Source: UBA1738 sp045577675
GTDB taxonomy: Bacteria; Bacillota; Clostridia; UBA1381
Reading direction: 5' to 3'
Length of the DNA: 12,383 nucleotides
Assembly (NCBI GenBank): GCA_045577675.1
Contig: JAZNIV010000090.1
Location: forward strand, 1 to 12,383
The notes beneath the pieces are model-generated. The model did no database searches. It was not told where the DNA came from and was given only the letters and a program-made list of their open reading frames with translations. A program made the position numbers and the translations under genes. This document shows positions 1-6,865 of this stretch, in pieces. How positions within the stretch are numbered: the first letter of the stretch is position 1; each line of letters opens with the position of its first letter.

Positions 1-1307
1 GTCATATTAGGCATTGCTGAAAGGTATGAAATATCGTACATTCCCTGATGAGTTTCGCCATCCTGACCTACAATTCCCGCTCGATCGGCACATAAAACCA
101 CGTGCAGATTCTGCAGGCAGACATCATGCAGTATTTGGTCATATGCCCTTTGCATAAAGGTTGAATAAAGAGGTACAACAGGGGTAAAGCCTTTTATCGC
201 AAGCCCTGCAGCCATTGTAACTGCGTGCTGCTCTGCTATACCTACGTCAAAAAATCTGTCCGGATATTTTTGCAAAAACTCTGAAAGCCCTGTTCCAAGC
301 GGCATTGCACCGGTTATCGCAACAATTTTTTCATTGGAGGAGGCAAGCCTTGTAAGAGTTTTTCCGAAAACTGCGGAATAATCATCGGACACACTTTTTC
401 CGGTATATGAAGAGGAAATGCCATGGTAAACCTGTGGATTTTCCTCAGCAGGCTTATAGCCTTTACCTTTTTTTGTTCTGATATGGATAAAGGAAGAAAC
501 ATTTGTCTTTTTAGCTCTTTCAAAAACGGCTTTTAAGGCTTCTGTATCGTGTCCGTCAACAGGGCCGATATAGTTAAGCCCGAGGTTATCGAACATTGTT
601 GTTGGGATAACCTTACGCCGCAGAGCTCCCTTTGCCTTTTTTGCTGTTTTTGTTGCTGCTTCTGCACCTACAGGAAGACTTGCTAAAAATTCTTCTATTT
701 TATCTTTAGACTTAAAATATTCCGGCTTTTGACGCAGCCTTTGGAGATATTTTGAAACTGCACCGACGTTGTGGTCAATACTCATTTCGTTATCGTTAAG
801 GACAAAGATTACCTTGTTATTGGAATGACCGGCATCGTTTAAGGCTTCAAAAATCATACCGCCGGTTAATGCACCGTCACCAAACACAGCAACAACGTCA
901 AAATTGTCACCGGATAAATCTCTTGCACGAGCCATACCCATCGCTGCAGAGGCAGAAGTTGATGAATGACCTGTGTTAAATGCGTCATATTCGCTTTCTG
1001 AGGTTTTCGGAAAACCGCTTAAGCCCCTGTACGAACGGAGGGTAGGGAAGTCGTTTTTTCTGCCTGTTAAAATTTTATGCACATATGACTGATGCCCTAC
1101 ATCCCATATAAGTCTGTCTTTTGAAAAATCAAAAACAGAGTACAGGGCAAGTGTAAGCTCTACTACACCCAGATTAGAAGCTAAGTGACCGCCTGTTTTT
1201 GAAATTGTTCTTATAAGAAATTTACGTATTTCATATGCAAGCTTTTTAGTGTCATCAGGAGAAAGACCTGACAAATCCTGCGGTAAATTAAGTTCGTCAA
1301 TATTCAT
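1..1307 (-). CDS. dxs: 1-deoxy-D-xylulose-5-phosphate synthase (Dxs), C-terminus beyond window edge
   Basis: Thiamine-diphosphate enzyme that condenses pyruvate with glyceraldehyde 3-phosphate, the first step of the MEP isoprenoid pathway; it also supplies precursor for thiamine and pyridoxal. The frame is open from ATG at 1307 to the window edge, giving 435 of the roughly 620 residues usual for the family. Visible motifs in order: SKTGGHLASNLG with His41, WDVGHQSYVHK with His71, GHSSTSASAAMG at 113-124, the TPP/Mg motif GDGALTGG (143-150) with LNDNEMS (170-176), GPVDGHD (248-254), the catalytic-Glu motif GIAEQHAVT with Glu359, and DRAG with THQG (His420). Only the last third (end of the pyrimidine-binding domain and transketolase C-domain) is missing, because of the window edge and not because of damage. 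The start fits the family N-terminus and has a modest GAAGG site 11 bases upstream. It lies 73 bases after folC on the same strand and may have its own promoter. Confidence 0.97.
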   Translation of the reverse strand, partial: MNIDELNLPQDLSGLSPDDTKKLAYEIRKFLIRTISKTGGHLASNLGVVELTLALYSVFDFSKDRLIWDVGHQSYVHKILTGRKNDFPTLRSYRGLSGFPKTSESEYDAFNTGHSSTSASAAMGMARARDLSGDNFDVVAVFGDGALTGGMIFEALNDAGHSNNKVIFVLNDNEMSIDHNVGAVSKYLQRLRQKPEYFKSKDKIEEFLASLPVGAEAATKTAKKAKGALRRKVIPTTMFDNLGLNYIGPVDGHDTEALKAVFERAKKTNVSSFIHIRTKKGKGYKPAEENPQVYHGISSSYTGKSVSDDYSAVFGKTLTRLASSNEKIVAITGAMPLGTGLSEFLQKYPDRFFDVGIAEQHAVTMAAGLAIKGFTPVVPLYSTFMQRAYDQILHDVCLQNLHVVLCADRAGIVGQDGETHQGMYDISYLSAMPNM

Positions 1308-1342
1308 AAGTACAAGTACCTTCAATCCTTAGTAATATTTAT

Positions 1343-1371
1343 ATAATATCATATTTTTATGAAGAAGTAAA
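1343..1371 (-). promoter_or_regulatory. candidate sigma-A promoter for dxs
   Basis: On the minus strand TTTACT (1371-1366) is followed after 17 bases by TATTAT (1348-1343), in a very A/T-rich gap between folC and dxs. The -35 matches TTGACA only partly and the -10 matches TATAAT in most positions. No terminator hairpin is seen in the gap, so dxs could also be read through from folC. An A/T-rich gap gives such matches easily by chance. Confidence 0.4.
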
Positions 1372-1380
1372 GTTAAAATA

Positions 1381-2562
1381 TTATGAGTTCTGCTCTTTAA
1401 AATAAGGCCGTACTGCCCCTGCCAAGTAAAGTGAACCGCACACGCAAACAACCTCATTGTCTTGACAGTCTTTAATCGCATTTTCTACAGCAATAATACA
1501 GTTTTTTTCAACATGGCAGCCCGGAAATGAATTTTTTAGTTCATCGGCCTTTACACATCTTGGCATATCAATTTCTGTTACCGTAACGAAGCCTCCAAAA
1601 GACGCTAAAAGTGCAGCACTTTTTTTATAGTCCTTATCCTTCATCATTGCAACAACAAAACGAACAGGGCAGTTAAGCTTTTTTAATGAAGAGATAAGTG
1701 CAGAAATTCCGTCAGGATTATGTCCGCCGTCAAGAATTAAGTTATCACGCAAGAATTCAAATCTTGCTATCCATTTCACATTTAAAAGGCCGGTTTTAAT
1801 ATGCTCCTTAGAAATTCCTAACTGCCTGGCAACTTCAACAGCGACTGCAGCATTTGATTTCTGGTATTCTCCTTTTAGTGATAGCTCAAAATCGCAATCT
1901 GTCGGAGCTACTAAAAGGGAAGATGACTTTTTATGGCAATACTCTTTTATAACGGTGAGTGCGTCGCTGTTTTGGTTACCACAGGTGATAACCGGAGCAT
2001 TGTTTTTTATTATACCGCACTTTTCTAAAGCAATTTTATCAATACTGTCTCCTAAATACTCTGTGTGGTCAAGACCTATTTTAGTTATGGCAATAACAAC
2101 AGGCGTATTGATAACATTTGTTGCATCAAGCCTTCCACCAAGCCCGGTTTCTAAAACGACATAGTCACATTTCTTTCTGTTAAAATATATAAATGCCATT
2201 GCTGTTATCTGGGCAAATACTGAAATTTCAATATTGAGTTCATCTATTTCAGCTTTTACTAAGGATGCAATTTCGGCAAGCTCATTGTCGGGAATGTTTT
2301 CTCCGTTAATCTGTATTCTTTCGTTAAAAACTTCAATAAACGGGGAGGTATAAAGTCCGGTTCTGTAGCCTGCAGCTTGCAAAATCTGAGCAGTCATTGC
2401 ACAAACCGAGCCTTTTCCGTTTGTTCCGGCAATATGAATAAAACGCATATTGTCTTGCGGATTTCCAAGCTTATTAAGTAGTTTTCTAAGGTCATCATTT
2501 CCTAATATTTTCGAGAATTTCGGAGTATTATTAATATATTTTAAAGTTTCGTCATAGTTCAT
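1381..2562 (-). CDS. folC: bifunctional folylpolyglutamate synthase / dihydrofolate synthase
   Basis: Mur-ligase-family enzyme that adds glutamate to dihydropteroate and/or to reduced folates using ATP. It has 393 residues, somewhat shorter than the usual 420-430; the shortening appears to fall in the loop before residue 225. Visible motifs: P-loop HIAGTNGKGSV (43-53), YTSPFIEVFNERIQING (71-87), ETGLGGRLDATN (138-149), TKIGLDHTEYLG (160-171), the conserved start of the C-terminal domain DGGHNPDG (278-285), and GSLYLAG near the end. Two family positions look altered: the usual HQxxN reads YQKSN (233-237), and the usual WPGRFE reads WIARFE (264-269). The arginine is kept. A good AGGTG site lies 5 bases before the ATG. 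It follows valS on the same strand, as in Bacillus subtilis, separated by a short hairpin. Confidence 0.95.
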   Translation of the reverse strand: MNYDETLKYINNTPKFSKILGNDDLRKLLNKLGNPQDNMRFIHIAGTNGKGSVCAMTAQILQAAGYRTGLYTSPFIEVFNERIQINGENIPDNELAEIASLVKAEIDELNIEISVFAQITAMAFIYFNRKKCDYVVLETGLGGRLDATNVINTPVVIAITKIGLDHTEYLGDSIDKIALEKCGIIKNNAPVITCGNQNSDALTVIKEYCHKKSSSLLVAPTDCDFELSLKGEYQKSNAAVAVEVARQLGISKEHIKTGLLNVKWIARFEFLRDNLILDGGHNPDGISALISSLKKLNCPVRFVVAMMKDKDYKKSAALLASFGGFVTVTEIDMPRCVKADELKNSFPGCHVEKNCIIAVENAIKDCQDNEVVCVCGSLYLAGAVRPYFKEQNS

Positions 2563-2575
2563 ATTAACACCTAAA

Positions 2576-2600
2576 AGGGACAGATAAATTACCTGTCCCT
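2576..2600 (-). terminator. valS-folC intergenic hairpin, weak terminator or attenuator
   Basis: Perfect 8-bp arms AGGGACAG (2576-2583) and CTGTCCCT (2593-2600) enclose a 9-base loop. On the minus strand the hairpin starts 6 bases after the valS stop and is followed only by TTTT, then by the folC ribosome binding site AGGTG. The U-run is short, so termination would be partial. The hairpin could instead tune folC expression or protect mRNA ends. Confidence 0.5.
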
Positions 2601-2606
2601 ATATTA

Positions 2607-5249
2607 TTACATATTTTCGAGGTTTTTGATACTTTCAAGGACTTTTTCGAGCATTTCGGTGTATTTTCTGCCCTTTTCCTTTTCTTCTTCAATAACCTTT
2701 TCAGGAGCCTTTGAAACAAAGCCTTCGTTTGAAAGCTTACCTTCAACTCTCTTGATTTCGCCTTCCAACTTTTTCTTTTCTGCATTTAGTCTTTCAAGCT
2801 CCTTGTCTTTGTCAACAAGCTCGCCCATCGGAATAAATATCTCAGCACCGTCTACAACAATATTTACAGAATTTGCATCAATTTCTGTCTTGTCTGCTTT
2901 AACTGTAGTTTCGGAAGCAGATGCAAGCTTTTCAAAGAACGCTGTTCCTTTTTGGAAAACACAAGACTTGTCGGTTACAACAATAACCTTTGCTTTCTTT
3001 GACGGCGGGACATTCATTTCTGCTCTTCTGTTTCTGATTGCAGAAATTGCACCCATTATAAGCTCCATATTCTTTTCATCCTCAGGGAAGTCAAGCTCCG
3101 GAGAATATTTAGGATAATCGCTTATAACAATGCTCTCTCCTTCATGCGGAAGATGCTGCCAGATTTCCTCTGTAATAAACGGCATAAACGGATGAAGAAG
3201 CTTCATTGTATTTGAAAGCACATAAGTAAGCACATACTGTGCAGTCTTTGCTGTCGGGTTTTCTTTATCGAAAAGACGAGGCTTTACAAGCTCAATATAC
3301 CAGTCGCAGAAATTGTCCCAGATAAAGTCGTAAAGCTTTGAAACAGCAACTCCGAGCTCAAACTTGTCAAGGTTTTCAGTTACTTCTTTAACAACTGTGT
3401 TGTACTTTGACAAAATCCACTTATCCTCAAGCTGAAGCTCTGATGCACAAGGTAGCTTGTTTTCTGTAATGTCAAGGTTCATAAGAGTAAACCGCGATGC
3501 ATTCCAGATTTTGTTTGCAAAGTTACGGCTTGCTTCAACTCTTTCCATATAGAAACGCATATCATTTCCGGGCGCATTACCTGTTGCAAGAGTAAAGCGG
3601 AGTGCATCAGCACCGTATTGGTCGATAATCTCAAGCGGGTCAATACCGTTACCTAAGGATTTTGACATCTTTCTGCCCTGAGAGTCACGCACCAAGCCAT
3701 GAATAAACACATGCTTAAACGGAGCTTTTCCTGTATGCTCTAAGGCTGAGAAAATCATTCTTGATACCCAGAAGAAAATAATGTCATAGCCTGTTACCAA
3801 AACACTTGTAGGGTAGAAGTAGTCAAGGTCTGCAGTTTTTTCCGGCCAGCCGAGTGTTGAGAACGGCCAGAGGGCAGAAGAAAACCAGGTATCTAAAACA
3901 TCCTCGTCCTGCTTAACCTTTCCGCCGCAGTGCGGACATGCTGTTATATCATCTTTGGAAACAATTGTTTCGCCGCATTCCTGACAGTAAAATGCAGGAA
4001 TTCTGTGTCCCCACCATAACTGACGGGAAATACACCAGTCGAAAACGTTTTCCATCCAGTTCATATATGTTTTTGAGAAACGTTCAGGTACAAACTGTGT
4101 GTCGCCGTCCTTAACTGCTTTAATTGCAGGCTCGGCAAGCGGTTTCATTTTAACAAACCACTGTTTTGAAATAATCGGCTCAACAGTAGTTCCGCAGCGG
4201 TAGCAGGTACCCACGTTATGTGCATGGTTCTCAACCTTAACCAAAAGTCCCTCTGCCTCAAGGTCAGCTATCATAGCCTTGCGGCACTCATATCGGTCCA
4301 TGCCCTCGTATTTTCCGGCATAGGAATTCATAGTTGCATCATCATTCATAACCTTAATTTGCTCTAAGCTATGACGCATACCAACCTCAAAGTCGTTAGG
4401 GTCATGAGCAGGTGTGATTTTAACACAGCCTGTTCCAAATTCCTTGTCAACATATTCATCAGCGATTACCGGAATTTCTCTGCCAACAAGCGGAAGAATA
4501 AGCATTTTTCCTACAAGATTTGTGTATCTTTCATCTTCCGGATTAACAGCAACAGCTGTATCACCGAACATAGTCTCCGGTCTTGTTGTTGCGATGATAA
4601 CAAATTCATCGCTGTCCTTTACAGGATACTTAATATGCCAGAAATGTCCTGCCTGCTCCTCATGCTCAACCTCAGCGTCTGAAAGAGCGGTTATGCAGTG
4701 CGGACACCAGTTAATAATTCTTGATCCCTGATAGATAAGACCTTTATTATAGAGATTAACAAAAACCTCACGCACAGCCTTTGAACAGCCCTCGTCCATT
4801 GTAAAACGTTCTCTGTCCCAGTCACAGGAAGAACCGATTTTTTTAAGCTGGTTTATAATTCTGTCACCAAAGTGCTTCTTCCAGTCCCAAACACGGTCTA
4901 AAAATGCTTCTCGTCCCAAATCGTAACGGGTTAAGCCTTCATTTACACGCAAGTTTTCCTCAACCTTTATTTGTGTTGCAATACCTGCATGGTCTGTGCC
5001 TGGTATCCATAGGGCATTATAGCCCTGCATTCTTTTGTATCTAATTAAAATGTCCTGCAGAGTTTCGTCAAGTGCATGTCCCATATGAAGCTGACCTGTA
5101 ACGTTAGGAGGCGGAATTACTATTGTAAACGGCTCCTTTTCGGGGTCTACCTCTGCGTGGAAGTAGCCTTTTTCCACCCAGTTTTTATATAACTTGTCTT
5201 CAAACTCGGACGGATTATAGGTTTTTGCTATATTTTTATTGTCCTCCAT
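2607..5249 (-). CDS. valS: valyl-tRNA synthetase
   Basis: Class I aminoacyl-tRNA synthetase charging tRNA-Val in the cytoplasm, with an editing domain that removes mischarged threonine. It has 880 residues, the normal bacterial length. Order of elements: PPPNVTGQLHMGHAL with the HIGH signature (HMGH) at 55-58, WIPGTDHAGIATQ (81-93), editing-domain TTRPETMFGD (221-230), TPAHDPND (279-286), a CxxC...CxxC zinc ribbon (422-441), DTWFSSALWPFSTLGWP (453-469), KMSKS at 527-531, the anticodon-binding domain, and a charged C-terminal coiled coil from about 812 to 876. ATG at 5249 is chosen over an upstream in-frame ATG at 5291 because AGGAGG sits 7 bases before it, and because the upstream ATG overlaps the promoter -10. 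Divergent from the sporulation operon; followed by folC. Confidence 0.98.
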   Translation of the reverse strand: MEDNKNIAKTYNPSEFEDKLYKNWVEKGYFHAEVDPEKEPFTIVIPPPNVTGQLHMGHALDETLQDILIRYKRMQGYNALWIPGTDHAGIATQIKVEENLRVNEGLTRYDLGREAFLDRVWDWKKHFGDRIINQLKKIGSSCDWDRERFTMDEGCSKAVREVFVNLYNKGLIYQGSRIINWCPHCITALSDAEVEHEEQAGHFWHIKYPVKDSDEFVIIATTRPETMFGDTAVAVNPEDERYTNLVGKMLILPLVGREIPVIADEYVDKEFGTGCVKITPAHDPNDFEVGMRHSLEQIKVMNDDATMNSYAGKYEGMDRYECRKAMIADLEAEGLLVKVENHAHNVGTCYRCGTTVEPIISKQWFVKMKPLAEPAIKAVKDGDTQFVPERFSKTYMNWMENVFDWCISRQLWWGHRIPAFYCQECGETIVSKDDITACPHCGGKVKQDEDVLDTWFSSALWPFSTLGWPEKTADLDYFYPTSVLVTGYDIIFFWVSRMIFSALEHTGKAPFKHVFIHGLVRDSQGRKMSKSLGNGIDPLEIIDQYGADALRFTLATGNAPGNDMRFYMERVEASRNFANKIWNASRFTLMNLDITENKLPCASELQLEDKWILSKYNTVVKEVTENLDKFELGVAVSKLYDFIWDNFCDWYIELVKPRLFDKENPTAKTAQYVLTYVLSNTMKLLHPFMPFITEEIWQHLPHEGESIVISDYPKYSPELDFPEDEKNMELIMGAISAIRNRRAEMNVPPSKKAKVIVVTDKSCVFQKGTAFFEKLASASETTVKADKTEIDANSVNIVVDGAEIFIPMGELVDKDKELERLNAEKKKLEGEIKRVEGKLSNEGFVSKAPEKVIEEEKEKGRKYTEMLEKVLESIKNLENM

Positions 5250-5256
5250 TAGTTTT

Positions 5257-5262
5257 CCTCCT
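5257..5262 (-). promoter_or_regulatory. ribosome binding site of valS
   Basis: AGGAGG lies 7 bases before ATG at 5249. It decides this start over the in-frame ATG at 5291, which has no such site. Confidence 0.85.
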
Positions 5263-5289
5263 GATAATAAACATAAATATTCACTATAC

Positions 5290-5318
5290 ATTATCTCATT
5301 TTTTTACAGATTTGTCAA
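5290..5318 (-). promoter_or_regulatory. sigma-A promoter of valS-folC
   Basis: Minus-strand TTGACA (5318-5313), a spacer of exactly 17 bases, and GATAAT (5295-5290). The -35 is perfect and the -10 has one mismatch. Transcription would start near 5283, leaving a leader of about 34 bases, too short for a T-box riboswitch. The -35 is overlapped by a Spo0A-box-like sequence on the other strand. Confidence 0.8.
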
Positions 5319-5323
5319 GCAAA
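5311..5323 (+). promoter_or_regulatory. Spo0A-box-like site
   Basis: TTTGTCAAGCAAA matches 11 of the 12 specified positions of the extended Spo0A box TTTGTCRAANAAA (known from Bacillus), but only 5 of 7 in the core TGTCGAA. It lies about 80-90 bases upstream of the expected start of the rightward sigma-H-type promoter and covers the valS -35 element. A much weaker second candidate with four mismatches lies at 5352-5364. Spo0A~P activation of spoIIA is established in B. subtilis; binding here is inference. Confidence 0.4.
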
Positions 5324-5325
5324 AC

Positions 5326-5385
5326 AGCAATATTCTTTAGTAAATAAAAGCAGTTTTGAATAAAATAGTAATATTCTTTGATAAA
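5326..5385. repeat. 19-bp imperfect direct repeat, 41-bp period
   Basis: Copies at 5326-5344 and 5367-5385 match at 16 of 19 positions and share the core AATATTCTTT. The 41-bp offset is close to four helical turns. The right copy runs through the -35 and spacer of the sigma-H-type promoter. The left copy carries an equally good -35-like element but has no -10 after it. It may be a pair of regulator sites or the trace of a local duplication. Confidence 0.6.
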
Positions 5386-5394
5386 GGTGAATAA
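5365..5394 (+). promoter_or_regulatory. sigma-H-type promoter for the OB-fold/spoIIA operon
   Basis: ATAGTAATA (5365-5373) fits the sigma-H -35 RnAGGAwww with one mismatch. After 12 bases GGTGAATAA (5386-5394) fits the -10 RnnGAATww fully. Transcription would begin near 5401, about 26 bases before the start codon at 5427. Sigma-H control of spoIIA is established in B. subtilis. An alternative vegetative promoter, TTGAAT (5356-5361) with GATAAA (5380-5385) at 18 bases, is weaker but cannot be excluded. Confidence 0.55.
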
Positions 5395-5411
5395 ATATAA
5401 CTTATGAAGTG

Positions 5412-5417
5412 AGGAGG
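5412..5417 (+). promoter_or_regulatory. ribosome binding site of the OB-fold gene
   Basis: AGGAGG lies 9 bases before ATG at 5427. It shows that the in-frame GTG at 5409, which would place the site inside the coding region, is not the start. Confidence 0.85.
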
Positions 5418-5426
5418 AATACGAAG

Positions 5427-6044
5427 ATGGAAAACTATATTGCTAATAATCGGGCAGAGGTTATAGGCACTGTTTTAGACGAACTGGTGTTCAGTCACGA
5501 AATTTACGGCGAAAAATTTTATACATTTACGCTATGCATACCGCGTCTGTCCGGAATAAGCGATAACGTCAAGGTAATGGTGTCCGACAGGCTCTTGTCC
5601 GATATATCTCTTAATATCGGAGATGAAATTGAGGTGGACGGACAGTTCCGTTCTTATAACAGCTATGAGAACGGCGACAACAGACTTGTATTGACGGTGT
5701 TCGCAAAGGATTTACGCTACGCAGAAGAAACAGAGGAAAAAAATCCTAATTCGCTTTATTTAAACGGTTTTATCTGCAAAGCACCGGTGTACCGTACAAC
5801 GCCGTTTGGAAGGGAAATTACAGACCTTTTGCTGGCGGTAAACCGCAGCTACAATAAATCGGATTATATTCCGGTTATTGCATGGGGCAGAAATGCGAGA
5901 TTTTGCAAAAGCATTAATGTTGGCGACAACATAAAAATCTGGGGAAGAATTCAGTCAAGAGTTTATCAGAAGCATATTTCTGAGGACGAAGTGATTGAAA
6001 AAACTGCTTATGAGGTTTCGGTAAGCAGAATGGAACTTGCGTAA
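5427..6044 (+). CDS. tandem OB-fold, SSB-like nucleic-acid-binding protein
   Basis: 205 residues with two consecutive single-stranded-DNA-binding-type OB folds. The second (about 108-204) is the clearer: YLNGFICKAPVYRTTPFGRE (111-130), LLLAVNRSY (134-142), PVIAWGRNARF (149-159) and NVGDNIKIWGRIQSR (164-178), the order seen in bacterial SSB. The first (about 9-98) repeats the plan: AEVIGTV, GEKFYTFTLCIPR, VMVSDRLL, IGDEIEVDGQFRSY. A short acidic linker (99-107) joins them. The protein ends in RMELA and lacks the acidic tip with DDxPF used by canonical SSB to recruit partners, so it is unlikely to be the main replicative SSB. No signal peptide or membrane segment. It is 34 bases upstream of spoIIAA and directly behind the sigma-H-type promoter, so it appears to lead the sporulation operon. 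Its biological role is not known to me. Confidence 0.88.
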   Translation: MENYIANNRAEVIGTVLDELVFSHEIYGEKFYTFTLCIPRLSGISDNVKVMVSDRLLSDISLNIGDEIEVDGQFRSYNSYENGDNRLVLTVFAKDLRYAEETEEKNPNSLYLNGFICKAPVYRTTPFGREITDLLLAVNRSYNKSDYIPVIAWGRNARFCKSINVGDNIKIWGRIQSRVYQKHISEDEVIEKTAYEVSVSRMELA

Positions 6045-6078
6045 AAAAATTAATAAGTAACGAAGGAGGATTTTTAAA

Positions 6079-6420
6079 TTGGAAGTTAAGCTGCTTGGGG
6101 AAAAACGGGCATTATTGGTTAAGGTCGAAGGTGAGCTTGACCATCATCTTGCCGCAAGGATTAAAGAAGAGGTTGATAATAAGATGCGTTCCAGTAACGC
6201 AGTTAACATTATTTTTAATTTTTCCGAACTGACTTTTATGGATTCGTCGGGAATCGGAGTAATTATGGGCAGGTACAAAAAAACACGCACCTTAGGAGGG
6301 CGTGTGATTGCCTGCGGTGTAAATGCACAAATCCTGAGAATTATGGAAATGTCGGGAATAGATAAAATTATTAAGCTGACGCCTACCCTTGAAAAAGCGG
6401 TAAGGCTGCTTGATAAGTAG
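6079..6420 (+). CDS. spoIIAA: anti-sigma-F factor antagonist SpoIIAA
   Basis: STAS-domain protein that, when unphosphorylated, binds SpoIIAB and frees sigma-F. SpoIIAB phosphorylates it and the SpoIIE phosphatase reactivates it. 113 residues, family length. GELDHHLAARIKEEV (18-32) and FMDSSGIGVIMGRYK (53-67) closely match B. subtilis SpoIIAA; Ser56, the first Ser of DSSG, corresponds to the phosphorylated Ser58. MSGIDKII (91-98) is the usual C-terminal helix region. Translation starts at TTG 6079, supported by AAGGAGG 9 bases upstream (6063-6069); no ATG is available nearby. The weak start codon may help set its level against SpoIIAB. 15 bases separate it from spoIIAB. Confidence 0.96.
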   Translation: MEVKLLGEKRALLVKVEGELDHHLAARIKEEVDNKMRSSNAVNIIFNFSELTFMDSSGIGVIMGRYKKTRTLGGRVIACGVNAQILRIMEMSGIDKIIKLTPTLEKAVRLLDK

Positions 6421-6435
6421 AAAGGAGAAATTACG

Positions 6436-6855
6436 GTGGATAATGTAATGTGTCTGGAATTTTTAAATAAATCAGAAAATGAGAGCTTTGCAAGGGTGGT
6501 TGCGGCAGCATTTGCATCGTCGCTTAATCCGACGGCGCCGGAACTTGCTGAAATAAAAACAGCAGTTTCGGAGGCTGTCACAAATGCTATAATTCACGGA
6601 TATGAAAATTCTGTAGGTATGGTTAGGATGGAAGGGAAAATCAAGGGAAGAACAGTTGAATTTACCATATCGGACGAGGGTTGGGGAATTGCTGATGTTG
6701 AAAAAGCACGAGAGCCGCTGTTTACCGGGAAACCGGATTGTGAACGCTCCGGCATGGGTTTTTCAATTATGGAAAGCTTTATGGACAGAGTGGAGGTTAA
6801 AAGTCGTCTGGGTGAAGGAACGCAGGTTAAAATGAGCAAAACAATAGAATTGTAG
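6436..6855 (+). CDS. spoIIAB: anti-sigma-F factor / serine kinase SpoIIAB
   Basis: GHKL-type kinase that holds sigma-F inactive as a dimer with ATP, and phosphorylates SpoIIAA. 139 residues. NESFARV (15-21) carries the Arg20 that contacts sigma-F in B. subtilis. The N-box EIKTAVSEAVTNAIIHGY (39-56) has Glu46 and Asn50. The G1 box is DEGWG (80-84), and the ATP-lid/G2 region is PLFTGKPDCERSGMGFSIME (94-113). All key residues are present, so it should be functional. The start is GTG 6436, 8 bases after AGGAG (6423-6427); the ATG at 6448 would be too far from that site. The stop is 10 bases before sigF, suggesting coupled translation. Confidence 0.97.
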   Translation: MDNVMCLEFLNKSENESFARVVAAAFASSLNPTAPELAEIKTAVSEAVTNAIIHGYENSVGMVRMEGKIKGRTVEFTISDEGWGIADVEKAREPLFTGKPDCERSGMGFSIMESFMDRVEVKSRLGEGTQVKMSKTIEL

Positions 6856-6865
6856 GCGGATAGGT

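Noticed and set aside
2626..3117. Plus-strand open frame of 163 codons opposite valS
   Set aside because: It is a mirror of the valS C-terminal coding region, low-complexity Ser/Phe-rich, with no ribosome binding site. Other long frames opposite valS, the beta-galactosidase and sigF were rejected for the same reason.
5250..5291. Longer ValRS starting at ATG 5291
   Set aside because: The extra 14 residues do not resemble the family, the ATG overlaps the -10 element, and the AGGAGG site serves the ATG at 5249.
5409..5426. GTG 5409 as start of the OB-fold gene
   Set aside because: The codons after it are the ribosome binding site itself (AGGAGG), which is correctly spaced for ATG 5427.
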